Below are positions 43,633 through 53,470 of a stretch of DNA of 64,000 nucleotides, one piece after another; the stretch's first letter is position 1; each line of letters starts with the position of its first letter. The position numbers and the translations under genes were made by a program. The notes below the pieces were generated by a model that was not told where the DNA came from, did not search any database, and worked only from the letters and a program-made list of their open reading frames with translations. Origin of the DNA: an uncultured bacterium (lineage in GTDB: Bacteria; Spirochaetota; Leptospiria; Leptospirales; Leptonemataceae); assembly GCA_937928085.1 (NCBI GenBank), contig CALFVU010000006.1, forward strand, positions 62,001 through 126,000, written 5' to 3'.

Positions 43633-45231
43633 ATGAAGATAAAAAAAATATTTTGTTTATTGATTTTGCAGGCTTTGCCAATAACATTACTACCACAGCA
43701 AAATCAAATCTCTACAGAAGAAAAAATCAAAATTTTAGAAGAGGAAATTGAAACTTTAAAAGAAAAAAGAGCAACCAAACAATATAAAAGCTTTCAGGGT
43801 TTAGGACCTGCTGCTTCGGAAGTGTATTATCTCGAAGAAGGATTATTTTCTTTAGGAGGGTATGGAGAAATAAAATATAAAAATTCACTTTCGAAATATA
43901 AAACGGATTTTGCGGATGTACATAGATTTATTTTATATGCTGGATATAAATTTAGTGATTGGATCGTTCTTAATTCAGAAATTGAATACGAACATTCTGG
44001 AATAGAGAGAAAGAAAATCATTTATTGTTCTGATGTCATAAGCGGATCTTGTGTTAAGAAAACTGATACTATACAACAAGGGGAAGTTTATTTGGAATTT
44101 GCTTATGTAGATTTTCTTTTTTCTGAATCTTTTCAATTAGCTGCAGGTTTGCTTCTTTTACCAATAGGAATAACTAATTATTATCATGAACCGACGACTT
44201 TTTTTACAGTAGAAAGACCTTACACAGAAACACTAATTATACCATCTACTTGGAGAGAAATTGGATTTATGCTACATGGCAAAGGATTCTATGATATTTT
44301 TATGTATAAAGTAGGTGTAACGAATGGAATGGAAGGTAGCAGTTTTTCAGAAGATTCGTGGATTCGAGGGGGAAGACAAAAAGGAAGTAAAGTTAAATCA
44401 CAAGATTTAGCATATTTTGCTTCTTTTGATATTTTTCCTTTAGAAGGTTTAATGTTAGGTGCTTCTTATTACTTTGGAGGTTCAGGACAAAATGAAATCA
44501 TAAAAACAGATCTTTTTTCTCGATTTGATTTTCAAGTGGCTTTACCAGGAACAGATGATACTACTACAGCTTTCAGAACATATCTTCAAAAAAGTTATCA
44601 AAATTCAAGAATTATAAATCCAAAAGTAAGAATATCTGAAGGGCATATCAAGTATGAATATCGTGGTATAACTCTTCAAGGGTTGTTTGCAAGAGGTTGG
44701 ATTAAAGAAGAAGAAGTAAGAGCACTAAATGCAAAAACTTTAAAAAATATTGGTTCTACTGTAGAAGGTGGATATTTTAACATTGCTTACGATATAGCTT
44801 CTCTTTTAAAGCTAAAGCATAAAAAATTAGTTATATTTTATCAAAATGAATATGTAAATACTCAAAAAAGAACATTAAAAAGTAACGGTCAAAGAAATTT
44901 AGAAAAAGAGATTTCAGATCAAATTAATAATTTTTTGGGAGTGAATCTTTTTAAATCCAGTTTTATCAATGATGGATTTGTGAATTCTCTAAATAGTACA
45001 GAGATAAAAAAACTTTTAGAAGCGTATGATATTCTTGGTATTGCAAATCCAGTAAATGATAGAAGAATTCAAACGTTTGGTTTTGCACTGTATCCCCATC
45101 CAAATGTATCGATAAAACTTGATTACGAGGATTGGAGTTCTAAATCTAAATTTTATCAAGATAGTGATTTTTTTAATCCATCGAATAATAATATCGATGT
45201 GATAAATCTGGCTGTAACATTTATTTTTTAG
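43633..45231 (+). CDS. Outer-membrane beta-barrel porin-like protein
   Basis: The protein has about 532 residues. ATG 43633 is preferred over the ORF track start because AAGGAG lies just before it and a signal peptide follows (MKIKKIFCLLILQALPITLL). A short coiled coil (EEKIKILEEEIETLKEKRAT) leads into a barrel of alternating amphipathic strands (FSLGGYGEIKYKN, FILYAGYKFSDWIVLNSEIE, LAAGLLLLPIGITNYYHEPT) ending in an aromatic residue (NLAVTFIF), as usual for outer-membrane barrels. The layout resembles phosphate-selective porin-like proteins. Solute unknown. The palindrome upstream suggests regulated expression. Confidence 0.85.
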   Translation: MKIKKIFCLLILQALPITLLPQQNQISTEEKIKILEEEIETLKEKRATKQYKSFQGLGPAASEVYYLEEGLFSLGGYGEIKYKNSLSKYKTDFADVHRFILYAGYKFSDWIVLNSEIEYEHSGIERKKIIYCSDVISGSCVKKTDTIQQGEVYLEFAYVDFLFSESFQLAAGLLLLPIGITNYYHEPTTFFTVERPYTETLIIPSTWREIGFMLHGKGFYDIFMYKVGVTNGMEGSSFSEDSWIRGGRQKGSKVKSQDLAYFASFDIFPLEGLMLGASYYFGGSGQNEIIKTDLFSRFDFQVALPGTDDTTTAFRTYLQKSYQNSRIINPKVRISEGHIKYEYRGITLQGLFARGWIKEEEVRALNAKTLKNIGSTVEGGYFNIAYDIASLLKLKHKKLVIFYQNEYVNTQKRTLKSNGQRNLEKEISDQINNFLGVNLFKSSFINDGFVNSLNSTEIKKLLEAYDILGIANPVNDRRIQTFGFALYPHPNVSIKLDYEDWSSKSKFYQDSDFFNPSNNNIDVINLAVTFIF

Positions 45232-45241
45232 AAATTTTTGT

Positions 45242-45265
45242 ACTCTCCCTCTTTTGGGAGAGTTT
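45242..45265 (+). terminator. Terminator of the outer-membrane protein gene
   Basis: ACTCTCCC (45242-45249) pairs with GGGAGAGT (45256-45263) around a TCTTTT loop, 10 bases after the stop codon. The following T-run is short (TTATAT). Confidence 0.7.
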
Positions 45266-45356
45266 ATATCTAAAGAATCGTTTGATAGAATCTCTTTTCA
45301 TTCATGTAAGTTTAAGAATTTTTGAATTTTTTCTTTCTATATATATTTTTTTTGAT

Positions 45357-45383
45357 TTGACATCTTATTTTGTTATGTAAAAT
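45357..45383 (+). promoter_or_regulatory. Candidate tRNA-Asp promoter
   Basis: TTGACA at 45357-45362 and TAAAAT at 45378-45383 are separated by 15 bases, a little short, and place transcription start a few bases before the tRNA 5' end at 45394. Confidence 0.45.
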
Positions 45384-45393
45384 TGGATGTAGA

Positions 45394-45467
45394 GGGGTAG
45401 TAGCTCAGCTGGTTAGAGCGCTGGTCTGTCACACCAGAGGCCGCGGGTTCAAGTCCCGTCTATCCCG
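45394..45467 (+). tRNA. tRNA-Asp (anticodon GUC)
   Basis: A full cloverleaf: acceptor GGGGTAG/CTATCCC with one G-U pair, D-arm GCTCAGCTGGTTAGAGC, anticodon arm CTGGT-CTGTCAC-ACCAG giving GUC, T-arm GCGGG-TTCAAGT-CCCGT, discriminator G. CCA is not encoded. G73 is standard for tRNA-Asp. Confidence 0.97.
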
Positions 45468-45570
45468 TTTGTAAGTTCATTGAAAAATTCCTAAAAAAAT
45501 CTCTTTTATTTACAAAAGTCTAATATTATAAAACGTTAGCTACTTCTTTTTTTATTATTTTATTATAAAT

Positions 45571-47637
45571 ATGAATACTCCTAATCGATTGATTTATGAG
45601 ACTAGCCCTTATCTCTTACAACATGCTTATAATCCTGTAGATTGGTTTCCTTGGGGCGAAGAAGCTTTTCAGAAAGCAAAATCAGAAAATAAGTTAATCT
45701 TTCTTTCTATTGGTTATTCCACTTGCCATTGGTGCCATGTGATGGAAAAAGAATCTTTCGAAGACGAAGAAACAGCATCGATTTTAAATCGTCACTTTAT
45801 TTCTATTAAAGTGGACAGAGAAGAACTTCCCGAAGTAGACTCAATTTATATGAATGCTTTACATTTAATGGGGCAACAAGGTGGATGGCCTTTGAATATG
45901 TTTCTTACTCCAGATTTAAAACCTATTACTGGTGGAACTTATTTTCCAAAAGAAAGAAAATGGGGAATGCTCTCTTTTAAAGAGGTGTTGAAATATGTCC
46001 TAAATCTATGGAATACCAAAAAAGAACAATTAATTGAGATTTCGAATCAGATCACAAATTATTTAAATTCTAGAAATTTTATGAGTAATGAAGAAATAAT
46101 AGACATAAAGCAAGAGCATTTCGAAAAAATCATCGGTGATTTTTATCAATATTTTGATCCTCATTATGGTGGGTTTTTGGTAAATCAAAAAAATAAATTT
46201 CCTCCTTCTTTAAATTTATTATTTCTAATTGCTTTATATAAAAAATTTAAAAAATCCGAATGTCTGGAAATGATTGAAACTACTCTTATTAATATTCGAA
46301 AAGGGGGAATTTATGATCAATTAGGTGGTGGTATTGCAAGATATGCAACAGATCATCAATGGAGAGTTCCACATTTCGAAAAAACATTATATGATAACGC
46401 ATTGTATGCAAATGTTCTTATAGAAGCTTATAAACTAACAAAAAAAGAAATATATAAAGAGATTTCTATTGAAGTTCTGGATTACTTATTTCGAAATTTG
46501 TACAATCCTGAAGGTGGATTTTATAGCGCTGAAGATGCAGATAGCGAAGGAGAGGAAGGTAAGTTTTATGTATGGAGAAAACAAGAAATGATTTCTATTT
46601 TAGAAAGAAATGATTTTAAAACAAAAGAGATTGAGCAAGTACTTGAGTTTTTTGGAGTTACTGATGGTGGGAATTTTGAATCAAATCAAAATGTTTTGTA
46701 TATCAAACAAGAAAAATTATGGGAATATCCATTTATTAAAAAAGCAAGAGAAATTTTGTTTAGAGAAAGAAATAAACGAATTCTACCTTTTAAAGACGAA
46801 AAAATTCTTACCTCTTGGAATGCTTTAATGATATCGACTTTGTGTAATGCATATTTGACTTTCGAAAATCCGATTTATTTAGAGAAAGCCTTAAAAACAT
46901 TTGAATTTATCACACTTTTCTTAACTCAAACAAGTAAATTTACAAACCCATTAAATCATGGATTTTTAAAAAGAAGTTATAATCCTAAAAAAAATAAAGT
47001 TTTTTATTTAAATGCAAATTTAGCTGATTATGCTTTATTAGCTTGTTGTTTGTTAGATTTATATAAAGCTACTGCTAAAGAAATCTATCTTATGAATGCT
47101 TGTTTGATAAAAGATTACATTTTAAAATATTTTTATAAAGATGGAGTTTTTTACGAAACAGAAGAAAATATTCCATATTTAATCGTACGACCTTTTGATT
47201 TTTATGATGGAGTAATTCCTTCTTCTGTATCTGCAACAATTCGACTTTTTTTAAAACTTGCAGATTTTGGATTTGTTCAAAAAGAAATACATCTAGTGGA
47301 AAATTTTATAAAAAAATTCTATCCTGTTGCAATCCAGCATCCTTTCTCTTACTCTTATTTTTTGTTAGAAGTATTTCAATATTATTTTTTAAATCAACAA
47401 ATTGTTATAAGAATTTATCAAAAACAATTCTTAAAAGAATTGATACATTTTTTTGGTAAGCATACATTTCTAGAGAGTTCGATTTTTTATAATTTTCCCG
47501 GAAGTGAATTTAAAGCAGATTGGATAAAAGAAGAAAATAATCAAAATTTAGATTATGTAATTTATATTTGCAAAAACTTTTCTTGTTCTTTGCCTATCTC
47601 GGATATAAAAAAGATTAATGAATTTTCTTTTTATTAG
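45571..47637 (+). CDS. Thioredoxin-domain protein of the YyaL/DUF255 family
   Basis: The 688-residue protein begins with the DUF255 thioredoxin-like domain: [40 protein letters not shown] with a Cxx[21 protein letters not shown], and [20 protein letters not shown]. From about residue 170 a six-hairpin (alpha/alpha toroid) domain follows ([40 protein letters not shown]). This architecture matches YyaL and human SPATA20. The substrate is unknown. The cytosolic location is inferred from the lack of a signal peptide. Confidence 0.92.
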   Translation: MNTPNRLIYETSPYLLQHAYNPVDWFPWGEEAFQKAKSENKLIFLSIGYSTCHWCHVMEKESFEDEETASILNRHFISIKVDREELPEVDSIYMNALHLMGQQGGWPLNMFLTPDLKPITGGTYFPKERKWGMLSFKEVLKYVLNLWNTKKEQLIEISNQITNYLNSRNFMSNEEIIDIKQEHFEKIIGDFYQYFDPHYGGFLVNQKNKFPPSLNLLFLIALYKKFKKSECLEMIETTLINIRKGGIYDQLGGGIARYATDHQWRVPHFEKTLYDNALYANVLIEAYKLTKKEIYKEISIEVLDYLFRNLYNPEGGFYSAEDADSEGEEGKFYVWRKQEMISILERNDFKTKEIEQVLEFFGVTDGGNFESNQNVLYIKQEKLWEYPFIKKAREILFRERNKRILPFKDEKILTSWNALMISTLCNAYLTFENPIYLEKALKTFEFITLFLTQTSKFTNPLNHGFLKRSYNPKKNKVFYLNANLADYALLACCLLDLYKATAKEIYLMNACLIKDYILKYFYKDGVFYETEENIPYLIVRPFDFYDGVIPSSVSATIRLFLKLADFGFVQKEIHLVENFIKKFYPVAIQHPFSYSYFLLEVFQYYFLNQQIVIRIYQKQFLKELIHFFGKHTFLESSIFYNFPGSEFKADWIKEENNQNLDYVIYICKNFSCSLPISDIKKINEFSFY

Positions 47638-47999
47638 TGTTTTGTTGTATTTTTATAATCAAATTCCTAAATTTTTTTTGAATATAATAAAATTTCAAAA
47701 TGATGAAATTTGATTAATTAATGTGGTAATTTTTTTTGTATGATTTTTTTTTGCTTTTTTTGAAAAGTTTTTTAATTTTTTGGGTTTCTACAAATTTTGA
47801 TTTTCTTTAAAGTGTTTTTTTATGCATTTATATATTAACTTGATATCTAATAATGTTTGCTTTGCAAGTTTTATGTAATTTTTTTTAGTTTTTTGCATTC
47901 TAGCTTTTCAATTTTTTTTAAAGACTTTTAAGTAAAATATAAAGTAAAATAAAAAAATTTTTTCATTAATAGAATACGTAATGTTGTGAAAGTAGATAG
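47638..47999. other. 362-base gene-free region between convergent genes
   Basis: Extremely T-rich on the plus strand with several T7-T9 runs. No open frame with a ribosome-binding site, tRNA, hairpin terminator or repeat was seen. The T-runs could help end transcription of the YyaL-type gene. Confidence 0.5.
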
Positions 48000-50207
48000 T
48001 TATTTTTCAAAAATTTTATATAATCTCATATATACGCCTGGATTGTCTTGTATATATCGAATCATATCTTTTCTATGGATAGCGTAAACTTCTGAATCTG
48101 TTTCTGTAATAAAGTCAAAATCTGAAGGTAATTCTTTTTGCAAGTTAAAGATTTGTCCACAAAAATCTCCTGTTGTTAGTTCCATAATATTTTCATTTTT
48201 GGCATCCTTGACTTTGATGATTCCTTTTTTTATAATAAAAACATAATCAAAAAATTTATCTTTTTCTATTAAATATGTACCTTTTGGAATTTTTTTATAT
48301 TGCATAATTAACTCTAATCCCGTTTTCTGAGCGGAGGTTAAAGATTTAAAAATAGAGCTATTTGATAATATATCCCATGTACCTGTCTTTCTGATTTCGT
48401 TGAGTTCTCGAAGTTGATCAATTAAATTAGTATTTCTTATAAATGACAAAAATTTTTCTTTGGTTATTACTAAAGCTTCTACATCTGTTTCTGCAATTAC
48501 GTCAGCACTTCTTACTTGCTCAGTAATCAGTGCAGCTTCTCCAAAACATTCGTAAGTTCCATAACGTTTTAACGTTTCTTTGTCTGTAATTTTCTCTTGT
48601 TCCATACCTTCAATACGAACGTTTCCAGATAAGATTATAAAAAATTCATTTCCTTTCGTACCTTTTTGAATAATTTTATCTCCTCTTCGATATTTCCTGT
48701 TTTCTACTATAGTAATGAATTCTTTTGCTTTATATATAGGAAAGTTTTTAAAGATATTCACATTTGCTAAAGCATCTAAAATTTTATAGACTTCTTCGTA
48801 TTTTGGGGGTTGGACATCTACATATACGGTATTCTCAATACCAAATTGTGCATATCGTAAATGTGTATTTTTTGGAAAATCTTTTGCTGCAATGTGATAT
48901 ACAATCATTTTTTTTTGAATTTCTTCTGGCAAACTGTTTAAATATTCAATTCTTGTATGTAAAGGGGGTATGCCCGCTTCGTGATATATTAAATCAGACT
49001 CCCAAGGAAAATTTTTTAAATCTTCGCATCTACCCGGTGTAAGGATTCCTTTATCTCTTAATTCATCGTAGAATTCTGGAGGTGCATTGAGATGATCTGA
49101 AGAATAATAAAAAGTTTTTCCTTCAAATTCGAATCCAAAACCTAACGATGGGATAGAGTGAAATGCATAATTAAATCGAAATGTAGCATTATGAATTTGA
49201 TATTCTTTTCCAATAACCACGTTTACGAAATCAAATAATTCATATAATTCTTCTCTTGGAATTTTAGTAAGGGCAACATATTTTCTTATAAAAGAATCTA
49301 ATATAGTTTCTGTAGTGTAAATGGTAATCTTACCTTCTTCTAAGATTTTTTGGAAAGTACCAGCATCATGATCCGCATGACAATGTGTAAGGATGATTGT
49401 GTCTATCAATTTTGGATTTACATTCGAAAGCCTAAGCCATTCTGTAGAATTCACAGGTGGATCGATCATAATTCCAGAATGGTTGATCCATAAAATAAAA
49501 CCAGAGGTGTTAGCATCTGGATCAAAACCATGGCTTGGTCCCAAACAGGTTATACCAAAAAGTGGTGGATTGAAAGGTTCAGGAAGACTTTTCCCTATAT
49601 CGTAAATAATATTATATTTAATATCTCCATTAAGTATGATTTCGTTATTCCACTCTAAGTCATTAATTTTTAAATTTCCATCATTTAATTTTTGTATAAT
49701 AACTTTGACTTGATTCTTTTCTTTAAATCCTGCAGTGTTATTTTCATCATAAACAACAAATTTTACTAAATCATCTAGTATGCGATTTCCACGAAAGTAT
49801 TCTAATTCAGCTCTCATATCGGGAAATGCTTTATTATTTACTCCATCTACATATTCCGAAGCTAAATTTAATTCTGCTGGTCCAAAAACAGATTCACTCA
49901 AAGCAATTTTTAATTGCTCCTTTTGTTCTTTTGTACAAACGATATAAGTTTTTTTTCTTCTCAGATAAAAATTGTAATAAATAGGAAATTCCAGTTCTGC
50001 TAAAGAAATTCCTTTTTCTACATGAAAAAGTTTATTAGGTAAAATAAAAATAGTAGGAGTTCCTCGCTCTAATCTCATTGTATCTTTGATTGTCTCTGGT
50101 GGTGAACCAACTTGTATATAACCTATTGAGGTTTGAATTAAATAACCACCTCTAGGAAGCTCGTTCACTATCTTATTTTGTAAATCTATGGTGTGTATTG
50201 TGGACAT
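48000..50207 (-). CDS. Metallo-beta-lactamase-fold protein with two cyclic-nucleotide-binding domains
   Basis: About 735 residues. After an N-terminal region of about 230 residues comes an MBL domain with the metal motif LTHCHADHDAGTFQKIL near 275 and later His/Asp (AFHSIPSLGFGFEF, YYSSDHL). Two cNMP-binding (CAP_ED) domains follow: one near 475-600 (YRRGDKIIQKGTKGNEFFII, FGEAALITEQVRSADVIAET) and a second near 620-735 (IPKGTYLIEKDKFFDYVFII). The second lacks the full phosphate-binding cassette. Probably a hydrolase gated by cAMP or cGMP; substrate unknown. ATG 50207 replaces a TTG start. Confidence 0.88.
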   Translation of the reverse strand: MSTIHTIDLQNKIVNELPRGGYLIQTSIGYIQVGSPPETIKDTMRLERGTPTIFILPNKLFHVEKGISLAELEFPIYYNFYLRRKKTYIVCTKEQKEQLKIALSESVFGPAELNLASEYVDGVNNKAFPDMRAELEYFRGNRILDDLVKFVVYDENNTAGFKEKNQVKVIIQKLNDGNLKINDLEWNNEIILNGDIKYNIIYDIGKSLPEPFNPPLFGITCLGPSHGFDPDANTSGFILWINHSGIMIDPPVNSTEWLRLSNVNPKLIDTIILTHCHADHDAGTFQKILEEGKITIYTTETILDSFIRKYVALTKIPREELYELFDFVNVVIGKEYQIHNATFRFNYAFHSIPSLGFGFEFEGKTFYYSSDHLNAPPEFYDELRDKGILTPGRCEDLKNFPWESDLIYHEAGIPPLHTRIEYLNSLPEEIQKKMIVYHIAAKDFPKNTHLRYAQFGIENTVYVDVQPPKYEEVYKILDALANVNIFKNFPIYKAKEFITIVENRKYRRGDKIIQKGTKGNEFFIILSGNVRIEGMEQEKITDKETLKRYGTYECFGEAALITEQVRSADVIAETDVEALVITKEKFLSFIRNTNLIDQLRELNEIRKTGTWDILSNSSIFKSLTSAQKTGLELIMQYKKIPKGTYLIEKDKFFDYVFIIKKGIIKVKDAKNENIMELTTGDFCGQIFNLQKELPSDFDFITETDSEVYAIHRKDMIRYIQDNPGVYMRLYKIFEK

Positions 50208-50295
50208 ATTTTTATAATACAATTTTTATTATGAAATTATATTTATCAATTTTTTTCTTGTTTTTTTATCGAATTTTTGCTATAAGAATTTTAAT

Positions 50296-50619
50296 ATGCG
50301 AAAAAATATTCTATATATAATTTCTGTTTTTTTTATAATTTTTTTAACTCTTTTTTGTTCTCCGATAAAAGAAAAAAATCAATTACAAATTCTTTTAGAA
50401 CCTGAATTAAATCACACCCATAATATTTATATTACTTTTGATGATTTAAATTCTCAAATAACAGATTATTATACAACGGAGAATTTTGGTCATACTCATA
50501 AAGTAATTCTCAGTACAGAAGAAAAAGCAAAATTAAAACTTGGTATTCCTATCAAAAAAGAATGTGAAGAAAACTTAGGACACAAGCATAAACTAACAAT
50601 TCAAGTTTTTACTCCCTAA
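50296..50619 (+). CDS. Small His-rich lipoprotein with three HxH motifs
   Basis: The protein has 107 residues. The N-terminus MRKNILYIISVFFIIFLTLF followed by CSPIKEK is a lipoprotein signal. The mature part carries three similar short units, each with a His-x-His: ELNHTHNIYITF, NFGHTHKVILST and NLGHKHKLTIQV. The regular spacing and alternation with beta-forming residues suggest a small metal-binding beta domain, perhaps for Cu, Zn or Ni. I do not recognise a named family. It is divergent from the MBL-cNMP gene and is followed by a 5S rRNA gene. Confidence 0.78.
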   Translation: MRKNILYIISVFFIIFLTLFCSPIKEKNQLQILLEPELNHTHNIYITFDDLNSQITDYYTTENFGHTHKVILSTEEKAKLKLGIPIKKECEENLGHKHKLTIQVFTP

Positions 50620-50646
50620 ATAATTTTTCTTGTTTAAATAAACATA

Positions 50647-50684
50647 GATTGCTTTTTTTAATAGTAAAAAAAAAGTGGTTTTAA
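50647..50684 (+). promoter_or_regulatory. Conserved block upstream of 5S copy 1
   Basis: GATTGCTTTTTTTAATAG followed by A-rich sequence recurs at the same distance (40 bases to the GCACC of 5S) before both 5S copies. It is the likely promoter region; TAATAG could be the -10. It differs from copy 2 by a few bases. Confidence 0.45.
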
Positions 50685-50796
<112 letters not shown>

Positions 50797-50820
50797 GATT
50801 TTACTTTTGTACTTCTATCT

Positions 50821-51855
50821 TTAAAAGAAAAATACAATAGTTGGTCCGTAAAGCAAGTATTGAATCTTTACAATGTTTCTATCCATTATTTCGTAGTAAA
50901 CAATACTAAATCCTACATAATTTGGAAAGATTAAATTAAAGACCATATTGAAAATGGTACGATTTTTTGCTAAATCTTTATTTATGTTTAAAATTAGTGA
51001 TAAAAATCTTTGATAATCTAAAAATAGATTTATTCCAATACGTTGAGAGTAATTTTTTGAATTTATTGTATACCTTAAAGGTTGAATCCATTCTTCTGTA
51101 TTTGTATAATCATAAAACTTTAAAAAAAAATTATTCAAAGAGAAATTTTTTGATTCAAAAGGAATCGTTTTTCCAACAAAAGAATCAATTTTTATTTTTG
51201 TTTCTTCCAAGCTGTAGATATAAAAAGTGTCGAATTGCCAATTTTGGATGGGAAGTTTAAAGCTTAAACCGATTTGAAAGTTAGGATCTTCATTATATAC
51301 TTTTATATTTGCTTGAGGAAAAAAAATCCAGCTAGATTGAATGAAATTAAATGATGTTAAGTTTTTAAATTGTGAACTTTGAATGGGTCCAATGCCCTTG
51401 AAGTAATTATAACTAATAAAAGGAGTTGTCGCTTCGTTGTGAAATAAATTGTATCTTATTGTGGTGTTTTGGATTGCTATTTTTGTTTCTATGGTTTGCC
51501 ATAAATTATACAAAGGATTTCGATCTTGATTAGGTAATTTCATTGCATAATTTAAATAAGAAAACTGCCAGTTTTGTTTAAAGCCTAAAATCTGAAATCC
51601 ATTCCCATTTCCGTATCCATCATATTTTTTATTATCCTGATATATTTCTAAATTGTTCGTTTGTTTGAATTGCAAAACAGGAATGGGAATTTTGTTTATG
51701 TTAGAACCTACTCCATTAAATACAGAAAAAACGAACAACCAAGAATTAATGTCTATGTTGATTTGATTTTTTTCTGATAGTTTGAATTTGGACTCATTTG
51801 GAAAAATAGAAATTAACAATACGAAATATAAAATCAATAATGTTTTGATTTTCAT
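50821..51855 (-). CDS. Outer-membrane beta-barrel protein, paralogue A
   Basis: The protein has 344 residues with a signal peptide (MKIKTLLILYFVLLISIFPN) and alternating amphipathic strands throughout, ending PTIVFFF with a terminal Phe, as expected for an outer-membrane barrel. It is clearly paralogous to the gene at 52206-53231: KVYNEDPNFQIGLSFKLPIQ against KVYVEDPNPQLGVSFKLPIQ, and IGINLFLDYQRFLSL against LGVSIFMDYRRFISL. The 3' end faces 5S copy 1, 24 bases away. Function unknown. Confidence 0.82.
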   Translation of the reverse strand: MKIKTLLILYFVLLISIFPNESKFKLSEKNQINIDINSWLFVFSVFNGVGSNINKIPIPVLQFKQTNNLEIYQDNKKYDGYGNGNGFQILGFKQNWQFSYLNYAMKLPNQDRNPLYNLWQTIETKIAIQNTTIRYNLFHNEATTPFISYNYFKGIGPIQSSQFKNLTSFNFIQSSWIFFPQANIKVYNEDPNFQIGLSFKLPIQNWQFDTFYIYSLEETKIKIDSFVGKTIPFESKNFSLNNFFLKFYDYTNTEEWIQPLRYTINSKNYSQRIGINLFLDYQRFLSLILNINKDLAKNRTIFNMVFNLIFPNYVGFSIVYYEIMDRNIVKIQYLLYGPTIVFFF

Positions 51856-51992
51856 AATCTTTCATCTGAAAAACTACATTATTTTAATATCATTACAGAT
51901 AACGAATTTTTTTTTATTTTAAAGTGCAACTATTTTTATAAAATTCTCTTAAGAAATTTGGTTAAAAAAATTTTACAAAATACTTAAAAAAG

Positions 51993-52030
51993 GATTGCTT
52001 TTTTTAATAGCAAAAAAAGTATGGTTTTAA
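51993..52030 (+). promoter_or_regulatory. Conserved block upstream of 5S copy 2
   Basis: GATTGCTTTTTTTAATAG followed by CAAAAAAAG matches the block before copy 1 at the same spacing to the 5S. This indicates that the promoter was duplicated with the gene and has been kept. Confidence 0.45.
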
Positions 52031-52142
<112 letters not shown>

Positions 52143-52205
52143 AATTTACTTTTAATTCTTTTACTACAAGGATCTTCTTAATAAAATTTTTGTTTCTCTT
52201 TGAAT

Positions 52206-53231
52206 TTACAGTTGAAAAACAAATGTTGGCCCGATTAGCCAATATCGAATTGTACCTACACTTCTTTCACTAAATTCATAAAAAACATTGAAACCAAAAT
52301 TTTTTGATAAAATTAAACTTATGACTGTATTCGATACCCAGCGAGCAAAAGTAAGATCTCTTCTTAGTGTAATTTTCAGCGATATAAATCTTCTATAATC
52401 CATAAAAATAGAAACCCCCAATCGATGGGAAAAGTATTTTTTTCTTATAGTTAGGTTTAAAGGAAGTATCCATTTTGTAGGATCTGAAAAATCGTATAGT
52501 CCAAAGGATAAGTCTTCGAAATTATTCTTTATTTCTCCTATAGTAGTTTTTAAATCTGTGTTTACTCTTTCGAAACCGTAAGAATATGTAGTGTCGAACT
52601 TCCAATTTTGAATAGGAAGTTTAAAACTAACTCCTAATTGGGGGTTCGGATCTTCTACGTATACTTTTACATCAACTTTAGGGAAATGAATCCAATTCTG
52701 AGTAGAAACACTATACAATGAAAAGTTATTCACAATAGAATAATCGTGAGGTCCAGAACCTTGAAAATGAGAAAATCCTATAAAAGGTTGTATTTGATTA
52801 TTTTTATAAAACGTATATTTCATCAAAAATACGTTTCCAGTGACTTTTGTTTGGACTTGTTGCCAATAATCTAATATTTGAATTTGATCAGAATTTGGAT
52901 ACATAGGAAAGCTAAAATGAACATATAGAATCTGCCAGTTTTCTTTAATTGCCATAAATTCTAATCCTATACCTTTGCCTTTTCCAGAAAAATTTTTATT
53001 ACCAGAGTGAATTTTTAAATTATCATTTTGAGTTGATTGAAATACTCGTATAGGAATCTGATTAAAATTTGTTACTTCTCCCCAAAAAGGACTTATAAAA
53101 AAAAACCATTGATTAAAATTAAATTGAGGTCTTTGAAAAATAATTTGTTTTTCTTTGGTTTCTTTATTTTCTGTTGCAAAAAGATGACTAATAACAAATA
53201 CTATTATTAAAAGCATTTGTGATTGTTTCAT
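52206..53231 (-). CDS. Outer-membrane beta-barrel protein, paralogue B
   Basis: About 341 residues. The ATG at 53231 has AAGGA in the right place and gives a signal peptide (MKQSQMLLIIVFVISHLFAT); the ORF track start 13 codons earlier does not. The protein aligns along its length with paralogue A, including EDPNPQLGVSFKLPIQNWKF, the Tyr-rich strand that follows, and the terminal GPTFVFQL. Like A, it is predicted to be a beta barrel in the outer membrane. Its 3' end lies 63 bases from 5S copy 2. Confidence 0.82.
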   Translation of the reverse strand: MKQSQMLLIIVFVISHLFATENKETKEKQIIFQRPQFNFNQWFFFISPFWGEVTNFNQIPIRVFQSTQNDNLKIHSGNKNFSGKGKGIGLEFMAIKENWQILYVHFSFPMYPNSDQIQILDYWQQVQTKVTGNVFLMKYTFYKNNQIQPFIGFSHFQGSGPHDYSIVNNFSLYSVSTQNWIHFPKVDVKVYVEDPNPQLGVSFKLPIQNWKFDTTYSYGFERVNTDLKTTIGEIKNNFEDLSFGLYDFSDPTKWILPLNLTIRKKYFSHRLGVSIFMDYRRFISLKITLRRDLTFARWVSNTVISLILSKNFGFNVFYEFSERSVGTIRYWLIGPTFVFQL

Positions 53232-53430
53232 TTTACATCCTTTGAATTTTAAAATTTTAAAATCAAACATGTTATAATATAGTAAGCATCAAATTTTTTT
53301 ACAGAGAATTTTTAATCAATAAAAATTATAAACTCATTTCTATTTTTTTTTAATCATCTAATCATCGAAGAAAATTTTAATGTTAAAAGTTTTGATTTTA
53401 AAAAAAGTTCAAAATAAATTATCTACATTT

Positions 53431-53457
53431 TATAAGAAGAATTGTAATTACCGATAA
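53431..53457 (+). promoter_or_regulatory. Candidate sigma-28-like promoter of the amidohydrolase-like operon
   Basis: TATA, a 15-base spacer and ACCGATAA (53450-53457) resemble the flagellar sigma factor consensus TAAA-N15-GCCGATAA. The -10 matches 7 of 8 positions and the -35 three of four. It is 13 bases before the ATG at 53471. Confidence 0.4.
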
Positions 53458-53470
53458 TATTTAAAAAAAA

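Noticed and set aside
47638-47999. Possible small RNA or gene in the T-rich gap
   Set aside because: No hairpin, promoter pair or open frame with a ribosome-binding site could be supported.
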